A DNA stretch of 64,000 bases from positions 1 through 64,000 of the forward strand of contig FOXT01000012.1 of the NCBI GenBank assembly GCA_900115795.1. The letters run 5' to 3'. The notes below the pieces were generated by a model that saw nothing but the letters and a program-made list of their open reading frames with translations, ran no database searches and was not told the DNA's origin. Each line of letters opens with the position of its first letter. Positions within the stretch are counted from its first letter, which is position 1. Shown in pieces: positions 8,996 to 17,200 of the stretch. The stretch is from Lachnospiraceae bacterium XBB1006. Lineage in GTDB: Bacteria; Bacillota; Clostridia; Lachnospirales; Lachnospiraceae. The position numbers and the translations under genes are program-made.

Positions 8996-10151
8996 GCTTC
9001 TCCCTCCAGGCTTCTGCCACATAGGTAGCTACCCGATCGGCCACACGCTTATCAAATGCGGACGGAATAATATATTCCGGATTTCTTTCTTCCTCCGATA
9101 CCAGACTCGCAATCGCCCTTGCCGCTGCCAGCTTCATGTCATAGGTAATATCTCTTGCTCTTGCCATTAATGCTCCCTTAAATAATCCCGGAAAGCATAA
9201 CACATTATTTATCTGATTCGGATAATCACTTCGTCCGGTTCCAATCACATAAATGCCGGCTTCCTTCGCATCCTCATAAGTAATCTCCGGATTCGGATTT
9301 GCCATAGCAAAACAAATCGCTTTCTCCTTCATGGTCCGTGCCATTTCCACGGTTAACACTCCCGGAGCAGAAACGCCAATAAATACATCCGCATCTTTTA
9401 TGGCATCGCAGAGAAACCCTGTTTCATTATTGGGATTGGTCTGTTCTGCAATCGCCGCCAAATGCTCCGGCATTCCCTCTTTTCCACGATACAAAATCCC
9501 GTCTTTATCACACACAATTATATTCTTAACGCCGGCATGCAGTAACATTCTGCAAATCGCGCCTCCGGCACTTCCAGCGCCATTTAACACAAGTTTAATA
9601 TCCCCGATTTCTTTGTCTACCACCTTCAAGGCATTAAAAAGTGCAGCCGTTACCACAATAGCCGTTCCATGCTGGTCATCATGAAAAACCGGAATATCCA
9701 GTTCTTCTTCTAAGCGCCGCTCAATGTAATGGCAACGGGGTGCAGAAATATCTTCTAAATTGATACCGCCAAATCCCGGCGCAATCAACTTCACGGCTTG
9801 AATGATTTCTTCCGGATCCTTGGTGTCGAGGCAAATTGGGAATGCATCCACACCTGCAAATTCTTTAAACAAAATCGCTTTTCCTTCCATCACCGGTAAA
9901 GCCGCCTTTGGTCCGATGTCCCCTAATCCCAGCACTGCCGTACCATCGGTTACTACCGCAACCATATTTCCCTTCGTGGTATACGTATACACCTCATCCG
10001 GGTTCGCATGAATTTCCAGACAAGGTTGCGCCACTCCCGGCGTATACGCGGTACTAAGGTCATCCTTATTCTCTACTCGCACCTTGCTCGTCACTTCAAG
10101 CTTTCCCCGATGGGTTTTGTGCATTTCTAATGCTTTTTCTTTGTAGTCCAT
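8988..10151 (-). CDS. NAD(P)-dependent malic enzyme
   Basis: 387 residues from the ATG at 10151 ([12 protein letters not shown]). An in-frame ATG exists at 10169, but the best promoter predicts transcription to begin near 10180, which would leave that start almost no leader; the 10151 start has GAGGTAGGA just upstream. Oxidatively decarboxylates malate to pyruvate. Visible features are the TAYTPGVA signature, the catalytic Lys region [15 protein letters not shown], the metal-binding motif FHDDQHGTA and the nucleotide-binding GAGSAGGA. Short bacterial-type enzyme. It leads the operon with the fumarase subunits. Confidence 0.94.
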   Translation of the reverse strand: MDYKEKALEMHKTHRGKLEVTSKVRVENKDDLSTAYTPGVAQPCLEIHANPDEVYTYTTKGNMVAVVTDGTAVLGLGDIGPKAALPVMEGKAILFKEFAGVDAFPICLDTKDPEEIIQAVKLIAPGFGGINLEDISAPRCHYIERRLEEELDIPVFHDDQHGTAIVVTAALFNALKVVDKEIGDIKLVLNGAGSAGGAICRMLLHAGVKNIIVCDKDGILYRGKEGMPEHLAAIAEQTNPNNETGFLCDAIKDADVFIGVSAPGVLTVEMARTMKEKAICFAMANPNPEITYEDAKEAGIYVIGTGRSDYPNQINNVLCFPGLFKGALMARARDITYDMKLAAARAIASLVSEEERNPEYIIPSAFDKRVADRVATYVAEAWREKHD

Positions 10152-10186
10152 TTTTCCTACCTCACTCATAGTTTTTTCACCCTTCT

Positions 10187-10215
10187 ATTATAAGTTTCAT
10201 TTGACGAAAAAACAA
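10187..10215 (-). promoter_or_regulatory. promoter of the malic enzyme-fumarase operon
   Basis: Minus-strand TTGTTT (10215-10210) and TATAAT (10192-10187) are 17 nt apart, placing the transcript start near 10180. It overlaps the divergent promoter of the DUF4317 gene, so the two may compete. Confidence 0.5.
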
Positions 10216-10229
10216 TGGATTGCTAAAAT
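10201..10229 (+). promoter_or_regulatory. promoter of the DUF4317 gene
   Basis: TTGACG (10201-10206) and TAAAAT (10224-10229) with a 17-nt spacer, 34 nt before the ATG at 10263. A good vegetative sigma-A promoter. GAAAGGAG is the ribosome site. Confidence 0.6.
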
Positions 10230-10262
10230 ATATTCGTTACGAATTTTTGAAAGGAGTCTGTT

Positions 10263-11441
10263 ATGAACAAGAAAGAAATTGCAGAACTGCGTAAGCAATA
10301 TACTCCTGAGCGTAGCACCATCGACCGTATCTGCGGTTGTTATGTGGACGCTGAGAAGAATATCAAATTTACTATGAAACAAGCCTTCTTTTCCCTTCCG
10401 GAAGAGGAGGAATACAAATATTTCGATTTATTAAAGAAAACGTTTTCCGGTGGACTTGGAACCAATTTATTTTCCATGGAATTTCCCCTCGAGGCCGAAG
10501 AAGAAGGCGGTACCCAGGAATTCCTATATCGTTTACGGGAAAGCAAATTAAACGACGAAGTGCTTTTGGACGAATTCTACGACCGCATCATCGCAAATTA
10601 TGATTACGGTGAGAATTACTACATCATTCTGATTCACTGCTGTTACGACGTGCCTGGTAAAGCCTCTGATGGTATAGAAATGGAAGATGCATCGGATACG
10701 GTATTTGAATACATCCACTGCGCAATTTGCCCTGTTGGTTTATCCAAGGCCGGACTTGGTTATAACCCGGAGGAAAACACCATGGCTGAGCGCATTCGCG
10801 ACTGGGTAGTTGATCGCCCTGCCACAGGATTTTTGTTCCCATCCTTTAACGACCGTGCCACCGATTTACATAGTGTTTTATATTACAGCAAGAATCCAAA
10901 GGAAATACATCCGGAATTCATTGATGGTGTTCTTGGAAGTTATATGGTTCAATCTTCTGTTTCCCAAAAGGAAGCATTTCAAAATTTGGTAATTGAAACC
11001 CTTGAGGAAGATTGTGATTTTGACGTTATCAAGAATATCCACGAGAATATTCAGGAACTCATCGAATTGAATCAGGATAATCCGGATCCGGTTACGGTCA
11101 CGAAAGATGAAATGAAACAAATCTTCTATGACAGTGGTGCTTCTGATGAGAAGATGGAGGATTTCGACTTAGAATACGAAGCCTATGCAGGAAAAGATAC
11201 GCCGCTTATGGCAACGAACATCTCCTCTCCGCGTTCCTTTGCAATTGAAACCCCGGACATTGTAGTGAAAGTCAAGCCGGAACGACTGGATTTAATTCAG
11301 ACCAAAGTGATTGACGGCAGACAGTGCCTGGTCATTGCGGTTGATTCCCATTTACAGGTCAACGGTGTGGACGTGAAAACTTTTGCCGGAATGGAGCTTC
11401 CGGGAGAAGATCTTGATTTAGACGAAGAACCGGAAAATTAG
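10263..11441 (+). CDS. DUF4317 family protein
   Basis: 392 residues, starting MNKKEIAELRKQYTPE after a clear AAAGGAG ribosome site. The sequence matches my memory of DUF4317, a family restricted mainly to Clostridia, with recognisable stretches such as IDRICGCYVDAEKNI and YDVPGKASDG and an acidic C-terminus. No signal peptide or membrane segment. No catalytic motif can be named and the function is unknown. It is a single-gene unit with its own promoter and a strong terminator. Confidence 0.8.
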   Translation: MNKKEIAELRKQYTPERSTIDRICGCYVDAEKNIKFTMKQAFFSLPEEEEYKYFDLLKKTFSGGLGTNLFSMEFPLEAEEEGGTQEFLYRLRESKLNDEVLLDEFYDRIIANYDYGENYYIILIHCCYDVPGKASDGIEMEDASDTVFEYIHCAICPVGLSKAGLGYNPEENTMAERIRDWVVDRPATGFLFPSFNDRATDLHSVLYYSKNPKEIHPEFIDGVLGSYMVQSSVSQKEAFQNLVIETLEEDCDFDVIKNIHENIQELIELNQDNPDPVTVTKDEMKQIFYDSGASDEKMEDFDLEYEAYAGKDTPLMATNISSPRSFAIETPDIVVKVKPERLDLIQTKVIDGRQCLVIAVDSHLQVNGVDVKTFAGMELPGEDLDLDEEPEN

Positions 11442-11451
11442 AATAAAAAAG

Positions 11452-11486
11452 CGGCATGTGGTAAACTACTTTCATGCCGTTTTTTA
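11452..11486 (+). terminator. intrinsic terminator of the DUF4317 gene
   Basis: CGGCATG / CATGCCG stem (11452-11458 with 11473-11479) followed by a run of six T. The preceding A-run makes it usable by the opposing ABC transporter gene as well. Confidence 0.85.
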
Positions 11487-12197
11487 TATAATTGCATCGA
11501 GCAACTGCTTTGTATACGCTTCTTTCGGGGCTTTTAAAATTTCTTCCGTCTTTCCGGATTCCACAACTTCCCCCTTACACATAACCATCAAGCGATCGCA
11601 AACCTGACTAACCAAACCAATGTCGTGGGAAATAAACACATATGACATTTTGCAGGATTCCTTTAATTCCATAAGCAGCGCAATTATTTTTGCTTGTATG
11701 GTTACATCTAGTGCACTGGTTGGTTCATCACACAGTAGTAGCTCCGGCTCAATCATCAATGCTCTGGCAATGGCTGCTCGCTGGGCTTCTCCACCTGATA
11801 TTTCACGACAGGTCTTGTTCCTATAGCTTTCCGGCAGCCCCACACGCTTCATAAGATGAAGCGCCCTGGCCCTCAGTTCCTTTTTCGATTCCTTTGCATG
11901 ATATCTCGATCCCTCCACAATTGCATCCAACAAACACATTTTGGGGCTAAAGGACGCCACCGGATTTTGAAATATCATTTGCATATGCTCTCCATAAAAG
12001 TCAATCGTTCCACTCGTTGGCTTTTGTAATCCAATAATCATATTGGCCAAGGTACTTTTTCCGCTACCGCTTTCGCCAATAATTCCAAAGCATTCTCCTT
12101 TTTCTACGGTAAAACTAAGTGGTTTTACTGCTTCCACGCTTGTTTTCCCATGTCCGAATGTTTTACATAGGTTTCTTACTTCTACAATCGGTTCCAT
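11484..12197 (-). CDS. ABC transporter ATP-binding protein (OppF/NikE type)
   Basis: 237 residues from the ATG at 12197, which has AAAGGAAG 6 nt upstream and overlaps the preceding ATPase gene by 16 nt. Energises import by the family 5 solute system encoded upstream. Walker A is GESGSGKSTL, the signature is SGGEAQRAAIARAL, Walker B is LLLCDEPTSALD and the His switch is VFISHDIGL. It is shorter than many OppF proteins (about 320), as in NikE-type proteins. Last gene of the operon. Confidence 0.9.
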   Translation of the reverse strand: MEPIVEVRNLCKTFGHGKTSVEAVKPLSFTVEKGECFGIIGESGSGKSTLANMIIGLQKPTSGTIDFYGEHMQMIFQNPVASFSPKMCLLDAIVEGSRYHAKESKKELRARALHLMKRVGLPESYRNKTCREISGGEAQRAAIARALMIEPELLLCDEPTSALDVTIQAKIIALLMELKESCKMSYVFISHDIGLVSQVCDRLMVMCKGEVVESGKTEEILKAPKEAYTKQLLDAII

Positions 12198-12979
12198 ACT
12201 GCTTCCTTTCCCGGTTTCGGAATATGCTCCATCAGTTGCTTTGTATAAGGATGGCATGGGCATTCAAAGATCTCCTTTGTTCCCCCCTCCTCTACAATCT
12301 TTCCATGATACATTACCACCACGTAATCTGCAATGTAACGAACAACCCCCATATTATGGGTAACAAGAAGCAACGATGTCTGTTCTTTATCGCATAATCG
12401 TTTTAAAACATCTAAGGTTTCCTTTTGTACCGTTACATCCAATGCACTGGTTGGCTCATCCGCTAATAACAACGAAGGACGTTTTATCATTGCGAGCGCA
12501 ATTGCCACACGTTGATTCATTCCACCGCTCAATGCAAACGGATACGTTTTTAAAATGCGAGACGGATCTGAAAAACCAAGCTTCGAAAGGGCAATCTTTG
12601 CCTCTTCCAAAGCTTCGTTCTTTTTTATTTTCCAATGCGCTCGCATACTCTCGTAAAACTGATTGCCCAAGGTTTGGTTCGGGTCAAAGGATTCCTCCGG
12701 ATTTTGAAAAATCATTGCAATTTCTTTTCCTCGGATCGTTGCGTAATCTCGCTCGCCATAAGCAGTCATATCCTGCCCTTGAAAAAAAATTTGCCCCTTC
12801 GTAATGTGTCCCGTTGGGCCAAGCAATCCCAACACACTTTTTAGCAAGGTACTCTTTCCGCTTCCGCTTTCCCCGACGATTCCAACAATTTGTCCTTGTT
12901 TTATCGACAAAGAAATACCGGAAACCACTTGCTTATCTCCATATGCAATTTCTACCTCTCGCATTTGTAAACAAGACAT
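12182..12979 (-). CDS. ABC transporter ATP-binding protein (OppD/NikD type)
   Basis: 265 residues. Walker A GESGSGKSTLLK, signature SGGMNQRVAIALAM, Walker B LLADEPTSALD and switch LVTHNMGV are intact. Partner of the downstream ATPase; the two form a heterodimer under the two permease subunits. It follows the solute-binding protein stop by 5 nt. The C-terminal oligopeptide/dipeptide transporter extension is short, again like NikD. Confidence 0.9.
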   Translation of the reverse strand: MSCLQMREVEIAYGDKQVVSGISLSIKQGQIVGIVGESGSGKSTLLKSVLGLLGPTGHITKGQIFFQGQDMTAYGERDYATIRGKEIAMIFQNPEESFDPNQTLGNQFYESMRAHWKIKKNEALEEAKIALSKLGFSDPSRILKTYPFALSGGMNQRVAIALAMIKRPSLLLADEPTSALDVTVQKETLDVLKRLCDKEQTSLLLVTHNMGVVRYIADYVVVMYHGKIVEEGGTKEIFECPCHPYTKQLMEHIPKPGKEAVWNRL

Positions 12980-12984
12980 ACCTA

Positions 12985-14550
12985 TTATTTTACTCCCAAA
13001 GTGTTGGTAATCAAATAGTACTCCGACGGATTTATTTCAAATCCGGTTACTTTTTTGTTATATACGCAAACAAACTGCTGATTTACCATAAACGCGTGAG
13101 CACAATCATTAAGCACTTCCTTCGTAATCGTTTCCATAATTGCATCACGTTTTTCACGGTCGTATGTGGTTGCAAGTTTCTTTGCTTCTTTCGTAACCAC
13201 GTTATTATTATATCCGTTGTAATTATTACTTCCCTTCGGTACAAATACCATGTTGACAAAATATGGTTCTGCCCCCGTCGGCGCAATGGCATAGCTTAAT
13301 CCTGCAATATCATAGTCTTTCTTTGCCATAACATCATCTAGCACATCAAAGGTCTCAATTTTTAACTCAACACCGGCCTCTTTTAACTGCGCCTGATACA
13401 TATCCGCAAATTGAAGCAACTGGTTATTATAAGAATAGGTCACAAATTTCAAAGAAAGCTTCTTTCCATCTTTTTCAACAATGCCATCTCCATCCTTATC
13501 TTCATAACCGGCCTCTTTTAGCAAAGCTTTTGCTGCCTTTACATCCAGACTGCTTTCTTCTTTGTTTGTACCATCTGTTTTTCCAAAGCTGAGCATGGAT
13601 GGGTATACTCCATAACATGGTTCCGCATAACCATTAAAAATCACATTCGCATAACTTTCGCGATCAATGCACCGATTTAATGCCTTTCGCACATTCACAT
13701 CCGGAATCGTCTCTTGATTAAACATTAAGAAATGTGATCTGGTTGACGTTATTCCTTCCATTGTGAACGCATCATCGTCTTTAAAAATTTTCGTTCCCTC
13801 TGCCGGTAACTGCGCAATCATGTCGATTTCACCATTCTGTAATGCCATATTCAATGCATCGTTATCATCGATAATTTTTAAATCCAAAGTATCAAGCGCT
13901 ACCGCTCCGCCCCAGTACTGTTCGTTTTTCTTTAAGCTCACTTCCACCATGGACTCAAACTTTGTTGCCACAAACGGTCCGGTACAGGACGCTCCCAATT
14001 CCTTATCTACCTTTGCTTCCGCATCATATACAGCCATCAGCGGATCGCATAAGTCATTCAATAACGTAGGCTCTTCTTTTGATGTCTCAATTTTTAATGT
14101 CTGACCATCTGCTTCCATGCTCTTAATGGAAACCGTTTCATCAAAACGACTGTTCATTTCTCTGGTTCTTGTAAAACATTTTTTCACTGCATCGGCTGTC
14201 ATTTTCGTTCCATCGGAAAAGTTTACATCGTCACGTAATGTAAGCTCCCAGTGTGTCTTATCCACATTCTTATAGCTTTCGCATAGCCATGGCTTAGGCG
14301 CTAAATTCTTATCCAAACGGAACAAATTTTCCGTTATACCGTAAATGGACATCAACCAACTATCCCAATTATACGCCGGATCCAAGCTCTCTGCCCCAAA
14401 AAATCCGGTGGTAGAACCAACCGTCAAATGTTTCTCCTGTGAATGATTTTCTGTCTTCTTTGCTTGCTTCGTGTTTTTGTCCCCACAACTAGTCAAAGAA
14501 GTCACCACCAATGTCATAGCCATCAGTGCTGCAAGTACTTTTCTTTTCAT
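12985..14550 (-). CDS. family 5 extracellular solute-binding lipoprotein (nickel/peptide type)
   Basis: 521 residues. The N-terminus is a lipoprotein signal peptide (basic MKRK, hydrophobic stretch, lipobox LTSC with Cys22), so the protein is anchored outside the membrane. SBP family 5 features include GITENLFRLDKNLAPKPWL, NEQYWGG and NVRKALNRCIDRESYANVIF. The family takes up oligopeptides or nickel, as Ni chelates. Gene order and small ATPases resemble nik operons, but ligand residues cannot be read with confidence. The substrate is left open. Confidence 0.85.
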   Translation of the reverse strand: MKRKVLAALMAMTLVVTSLTSCGDKNTKQAKKTENHSQEKHLTVGSTTGFFGAESLDPAYNWDSWLMSIYGITENLFRLDKNLAPKPWLCESYKNVDKTHWELTLRDDVNFSDGTKMTADAVKKCFTRTREMNSRFDETVSIKSMEADGQTLKIETSKEEPTLLNDLCDPLMAVYDAEAKVDKELGASCTGPFVATKFESMVEVSLKKNEQYWGGAVALDTLDLKIIDDNDALNMALQNGEIDMIAQLPAEGTKIFKDDDAFTMEGITSTRSHFLMFNQETIPDVNVRKALNRCIDRESYANVIFNGYAEPCYGVYPSMLSFGKTDGTNKEESSLDVKAAKALLKEAGYEDKDGDGIVEKDGKKLSLKFVTYSYNNQLLQFADMYQAQLKEAGVELKIETFDVLDDVMAKKDYDIAGLSYAIAPTGAEPYFVNMVFVPKGSNNYNGYNNNVVTKEAKKLATTYDREKRDAIMETITKEVLNDCAHAFMVNQQFVCVYNKKVTGFEINPSEYYLITNTLGVK

Positions 14551-14584
14551 TGTTTTTCTCCTTTATCCTTATATATCTTTATAT

Positions 14585-15391
14585 CTATCCTGCATGCTCC
14601 TCTACCACATCTCGTAAAGTATCTGCCCACAGGTTAAATATCAACACTACGCACAAAAGTGCAATTCCCGGTGTAATCATCATCCATGGCGACATCTGAA
14701 TATAGTTTTTTGCCTCGCTCATCATAACTCCCCACTCAGACGTTGGCCGTTGCGCCCCAAGACCAAGAAAGGATAATCCCGCCATGCTTATAATAACATT
14801 TCCTACATCAAGAGCTGCTGTAACCACTAATACCGAAATGCAATTCGGCAAAAGATAGCGCACCGCAATTGCAAACTTCGTTGCACCACACACTCTGGCC
14901 GCCTTAATATAGGGTTCTTCCTTTAAGGTAAGCACTAGACTTCTTGAAAGCTTTGCATACGTCGTCCAGTAAACCGCACAAAGGGAAATAACACCATTCA
15001 CCAGTCCGGGACCTAAAATCCCGGCTACAGCAATTGCAAGGATGAAACTGGGAAATGCTTGAAAAATGAGGGTAATTTTTACAAATAAAGCATCAAGCAT
15101 TCCCCCCAAAAACCCGGACAAAATTCCAAAACAAGTTCCAAGGAGAAATGAAATCGTCACTATCAGAAGAGCCGTATAAAGGGAGATATGCGCCCCTTCA
15201 AGGATTCGCGAAAACACATCACGTCCCAGATTATCTGTACCACACAGATGTCTAAGACTAGGAGGTAATGACTGATTCATCATATTGGTTTGGAATGGAT
15301 TATAAGGTTCAACGATTCTTCCAAACTGTGCCCAAATAAGCACGAACACTACTCCAATCGTTAAACCGTACATTCGAACTTTTTTATTCAT
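14585..15391 (-). CDS. ABC transporter permease (DppC/NikC type)
   Basis: 268 residues from the ATG at 15391, preceded by AGAGGA at 7 nt. Earlier in-frame starts would extend into the terminator hairpin. Five to six membrane helices. The N-terminal segment LCGTDNLGRDVFSRILEGA is the family hallmark, and the EAA loop reads AARVCGATKFAIAVRYLLPN. Pairs with the upstream permease to form the channel. Confidence 0.9.
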   Translation of the reverse strand: MNKKVRMYGLTIGVVFVLIWAQFGRIVEPYNPFQTNMMNQSLPPSLRHLCGTDNLGRDVFSRILEGAHISLYTALLIVTISFLLGTCFGILSGFLGGMLDALFVKITLIFQAFPSFILAIAVAGILGPGLVNGVISLCAVYWTTYAKLSRSLVLTLKEEPYIKAARVCGATKFAIAVRYLLPNCISVLVVTAALDVGNVIISMAGLSFLGLGAQRPTSEWGVMMSEAKNYIQMSPWMMITPGIALLCVVLIFNLWADTLRDVVEEHAG

Positions 15392-15409
15392 TTTCATCCT
15401 CTTTCGGTC

Positions 15410-15446
15410 AAAAAAGGCGCATGAACTCCTTAGGAATTCATGCGCC
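15410..15446 (-). terminator. strong intrinsic terminator inside the ABC operon
   Basis: A 10-bp perfect GC-rich stem (GGCGCATGAA / TTCATGCGCC at 15416-15425 and 15437-15446) is followed on the minus strand by six T. It lies between the two permease genes, where full read-through would be expected. It may act as an attenuator that lowers expression of the distal genes. Confidence 0.8.
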
Positions 15447-15529
15447 TTCATGACACAAAATAAAAAAATTAAAATACTTTACATACGCTTCTGCGTTTCC
15501 GTCGGCTTCGTGCCAACTGTTCTACTATA

Positions 15530-16474
15530 TCATGTCTCTTGCAGGTCTGTCAACTGTTTTCTCTTTCCATCCAGCAACACACCACACAACTCAACAAATG
15601 CATGCACTGCACAATAAATCAGCGCCATCCATAACACATACCCCTGTATCACCGGATAATCTCTGTAGGATATCGCATCTACTGCCAGCTTTCCCACTCC
15701 CGGCCAGGTAAAAATACTCTCAACAATGGTGGCTCCTCCCAATAAACTTCCTACCGACATTCCCAACAATGTCAAAATCGGATACAGCATATTCTTAAAC
15801 ACATGGAACACCATCACACGCGTCATAGAAATTCCTCTGCTACGCAAACCGACCACATATCCCTTTTGCATTTCCTTCAGTAACAGCGCCCGCACCTGAC
15901 GGGTATACCACGCTGAAAGAGTAAGTGCCATAGTAAGTGCCGGCAAAACAACTCCGTGTGGTTGTCCCTTCGCAATAACCGGAAACCATCCTAAAGTAAG
16001 CGAACACGTATACAACAACACCAATGCAAGAAAAAACGACGGCATCGAAGAGAAAATACAGGTCAAGCCACGTACCACATAATCGATTATTCCATCCTTT
16101 CGCAATGCACATAGAATGCCAAGCGGTGTCGATAACAAAACGGTAAACAATAGAGCCAAAAAAGCAAGCTCCATAGTTGCCGGAAGTGTTCGTTTAAAGT
16201 CCTCGGTAACCGGTCGATTAGATTTATAAGAAGTCCCCAAGTCTCCGCGCGCTGCATTTATCACCCAGTGACCATACTGTTGTATCACTCCATCCTGTAA
16301 CCCAAGTTCTTGTCGTTTCTTTTCAATCTGTTCCTGGGTAACCATGCCACCTTTCTTACGCAAAATCATCTCAGCCGGGTCTCCCGGTGACAAATACGTT
16401 AGCAAAAACGATAACATTGTAATTCCAAATACCAATACCAAAAAGCCGGGTACACGGCTTATCAGATTCTTCAT
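15530..16474 (-). CDS. ABC transporter permease (DppB/NikB type)
   Basis: 314 residues with about six membrane helices. N-terminal VFGITMLSFLLTYLSPGDPA and C-terminal ATIVESIFTWPGVGKLAVDA are typical of the DppB/NikB branch, and the EAA loop reads GLRSRGISMTRVMVFHVFKN. It starts 3 nt after the methyltransferase stop, whose last codons contain the ribosome site TAAGGAG, so the two are translationally linked. Confidence 0.92.
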   Translation of the reverse strand: MKNLISRVPGFLVLVFGITMLSFLLTYLSPGDPAEMILRKKGGMVTQEQIEKKRQELGLQDGVIQQYGHWVINAARGDLGTSYKSNRPVTEDFKRTLPATMELAFLALLFTVLLSTPLGILCALRKDGIIDYVVRGLTCIFSSMPSFFLALVLLYTCSLTLGWFPVIAKGQPHGVVLPALTMALTLSAWYTRQVRALLLKEMQKGYVVGLRSRGISMTRVMVFHVFKNMLYPILTLLGMSVGSLLGGATIVESIFTWPGVGKLAVDAISYRDYPVIQGYVLWMALIYCAVHAFVELCGVLLDGKRKQLTDLQET

Positions 16475-16477
16475 CCC

Positions 16478-17200
16478 TTACTCCTTAATTCCTTGTATCA
16501 TAAAAAGCGGCACCCTCTCATACCGCTTACGCTCTTCTTCGTCATATACCCACAATCCGATATTCTCATCAATCGTCAAACGAAAATAGGGTTCTAATAT
16601 CCTGCGGTCCCAATCCGGCCGCTGCTTGTCACTTGCCGGCAGTTGTCCGGCAATCGCATCTATAGTATCAATATCGTAAGCCGGCAGATGCTCGTGAATC
16701 ATATGGTAATGAATGTGCCTGTACCAATTCGCATCAAAATTAAGCAACATTCCACCCTTCTTCAAAACACGATGCCACTCTATATACGCTGCCTCCGGAT
16801 TCTGCATATTCCACATCACATTTCTGGAAATCACCACATCAAAGGATTCATCCGGAAAAAACATATCCTCTGCCTCCATCTTCCATAATGCCACCCGCTT
16901 TCGATATTTCCTGGTGTTCTGGCTCGCTTCCTCAAGCATCGCCTCATTACAGTCAATGGCCGTAATCGGGTATCCGTATCCAGCAAGAATCGTTGCAAAA
17001 AAACCTGCTCCGGTTCCAACATCCAACACCTCAATACTTTCCGGCGTACGATGAGGAAAATGGGTACGAATCAAATGATTCAGCAAACATAACCACTTTC
17101 TCCCTTGCTCCCCCACCATCTCATGCCTGGTGTACGCAGAATAATTCTGTGCGCGACCGCTCCAATATTTCTGCGTCGCCTTTAATAATTCATTACTCAT
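16478..17200 (-). CDS. class I SAM-dependent methyltransferase
   Basis: 240 residues from the ATG at 17200 (a GTG at 17212 is also possible); the start overlaps the diguanylate cyclase stop. Motif I is EVLDVGTGAGFFATILAG, followed by the acidic ITAIDCNEAML, the post-I MEAEDMFFPDESFDVVISRN and HRVLKKGGMLLNFDAN. It belongs to the Methyltransf_11/25 group, and the substrate cannot be told. Its tight coupling to a nickel/peptide-type importer suggests it may modify the imported ligand or a metallophore; that is inference. Confidence 0.85.
   Translation of the reverse strand: MSNELLKATQKYWSGRAQNYSAYTRHEMVGEQGRKWLCLLNHLIRTHFPHRTPESIEVLDVGTGAGFFATILAGYGYPITAIDCNEAMLEEASQNTRKYRKRVALWKMEAEDMFFPDESFDVVISRNVMWNMQNPEAAYIEWHRVLKKGGMLLNFDANWYRHIHYHMIHEHLPAYDIDTIDAIAGQLPASDKQRPDWDRRILEPYFRLTIDENIGLWVYDEEERKRYERVPLFMIQGIKE

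Noticed and set aside
15447-15529. Possible known riboswitch in the ABC operon
   Set aside because: Two small hairpins are real, but the conserved loops of guanidine, cobalamin, NiCo or SAM riboswitches are not present.
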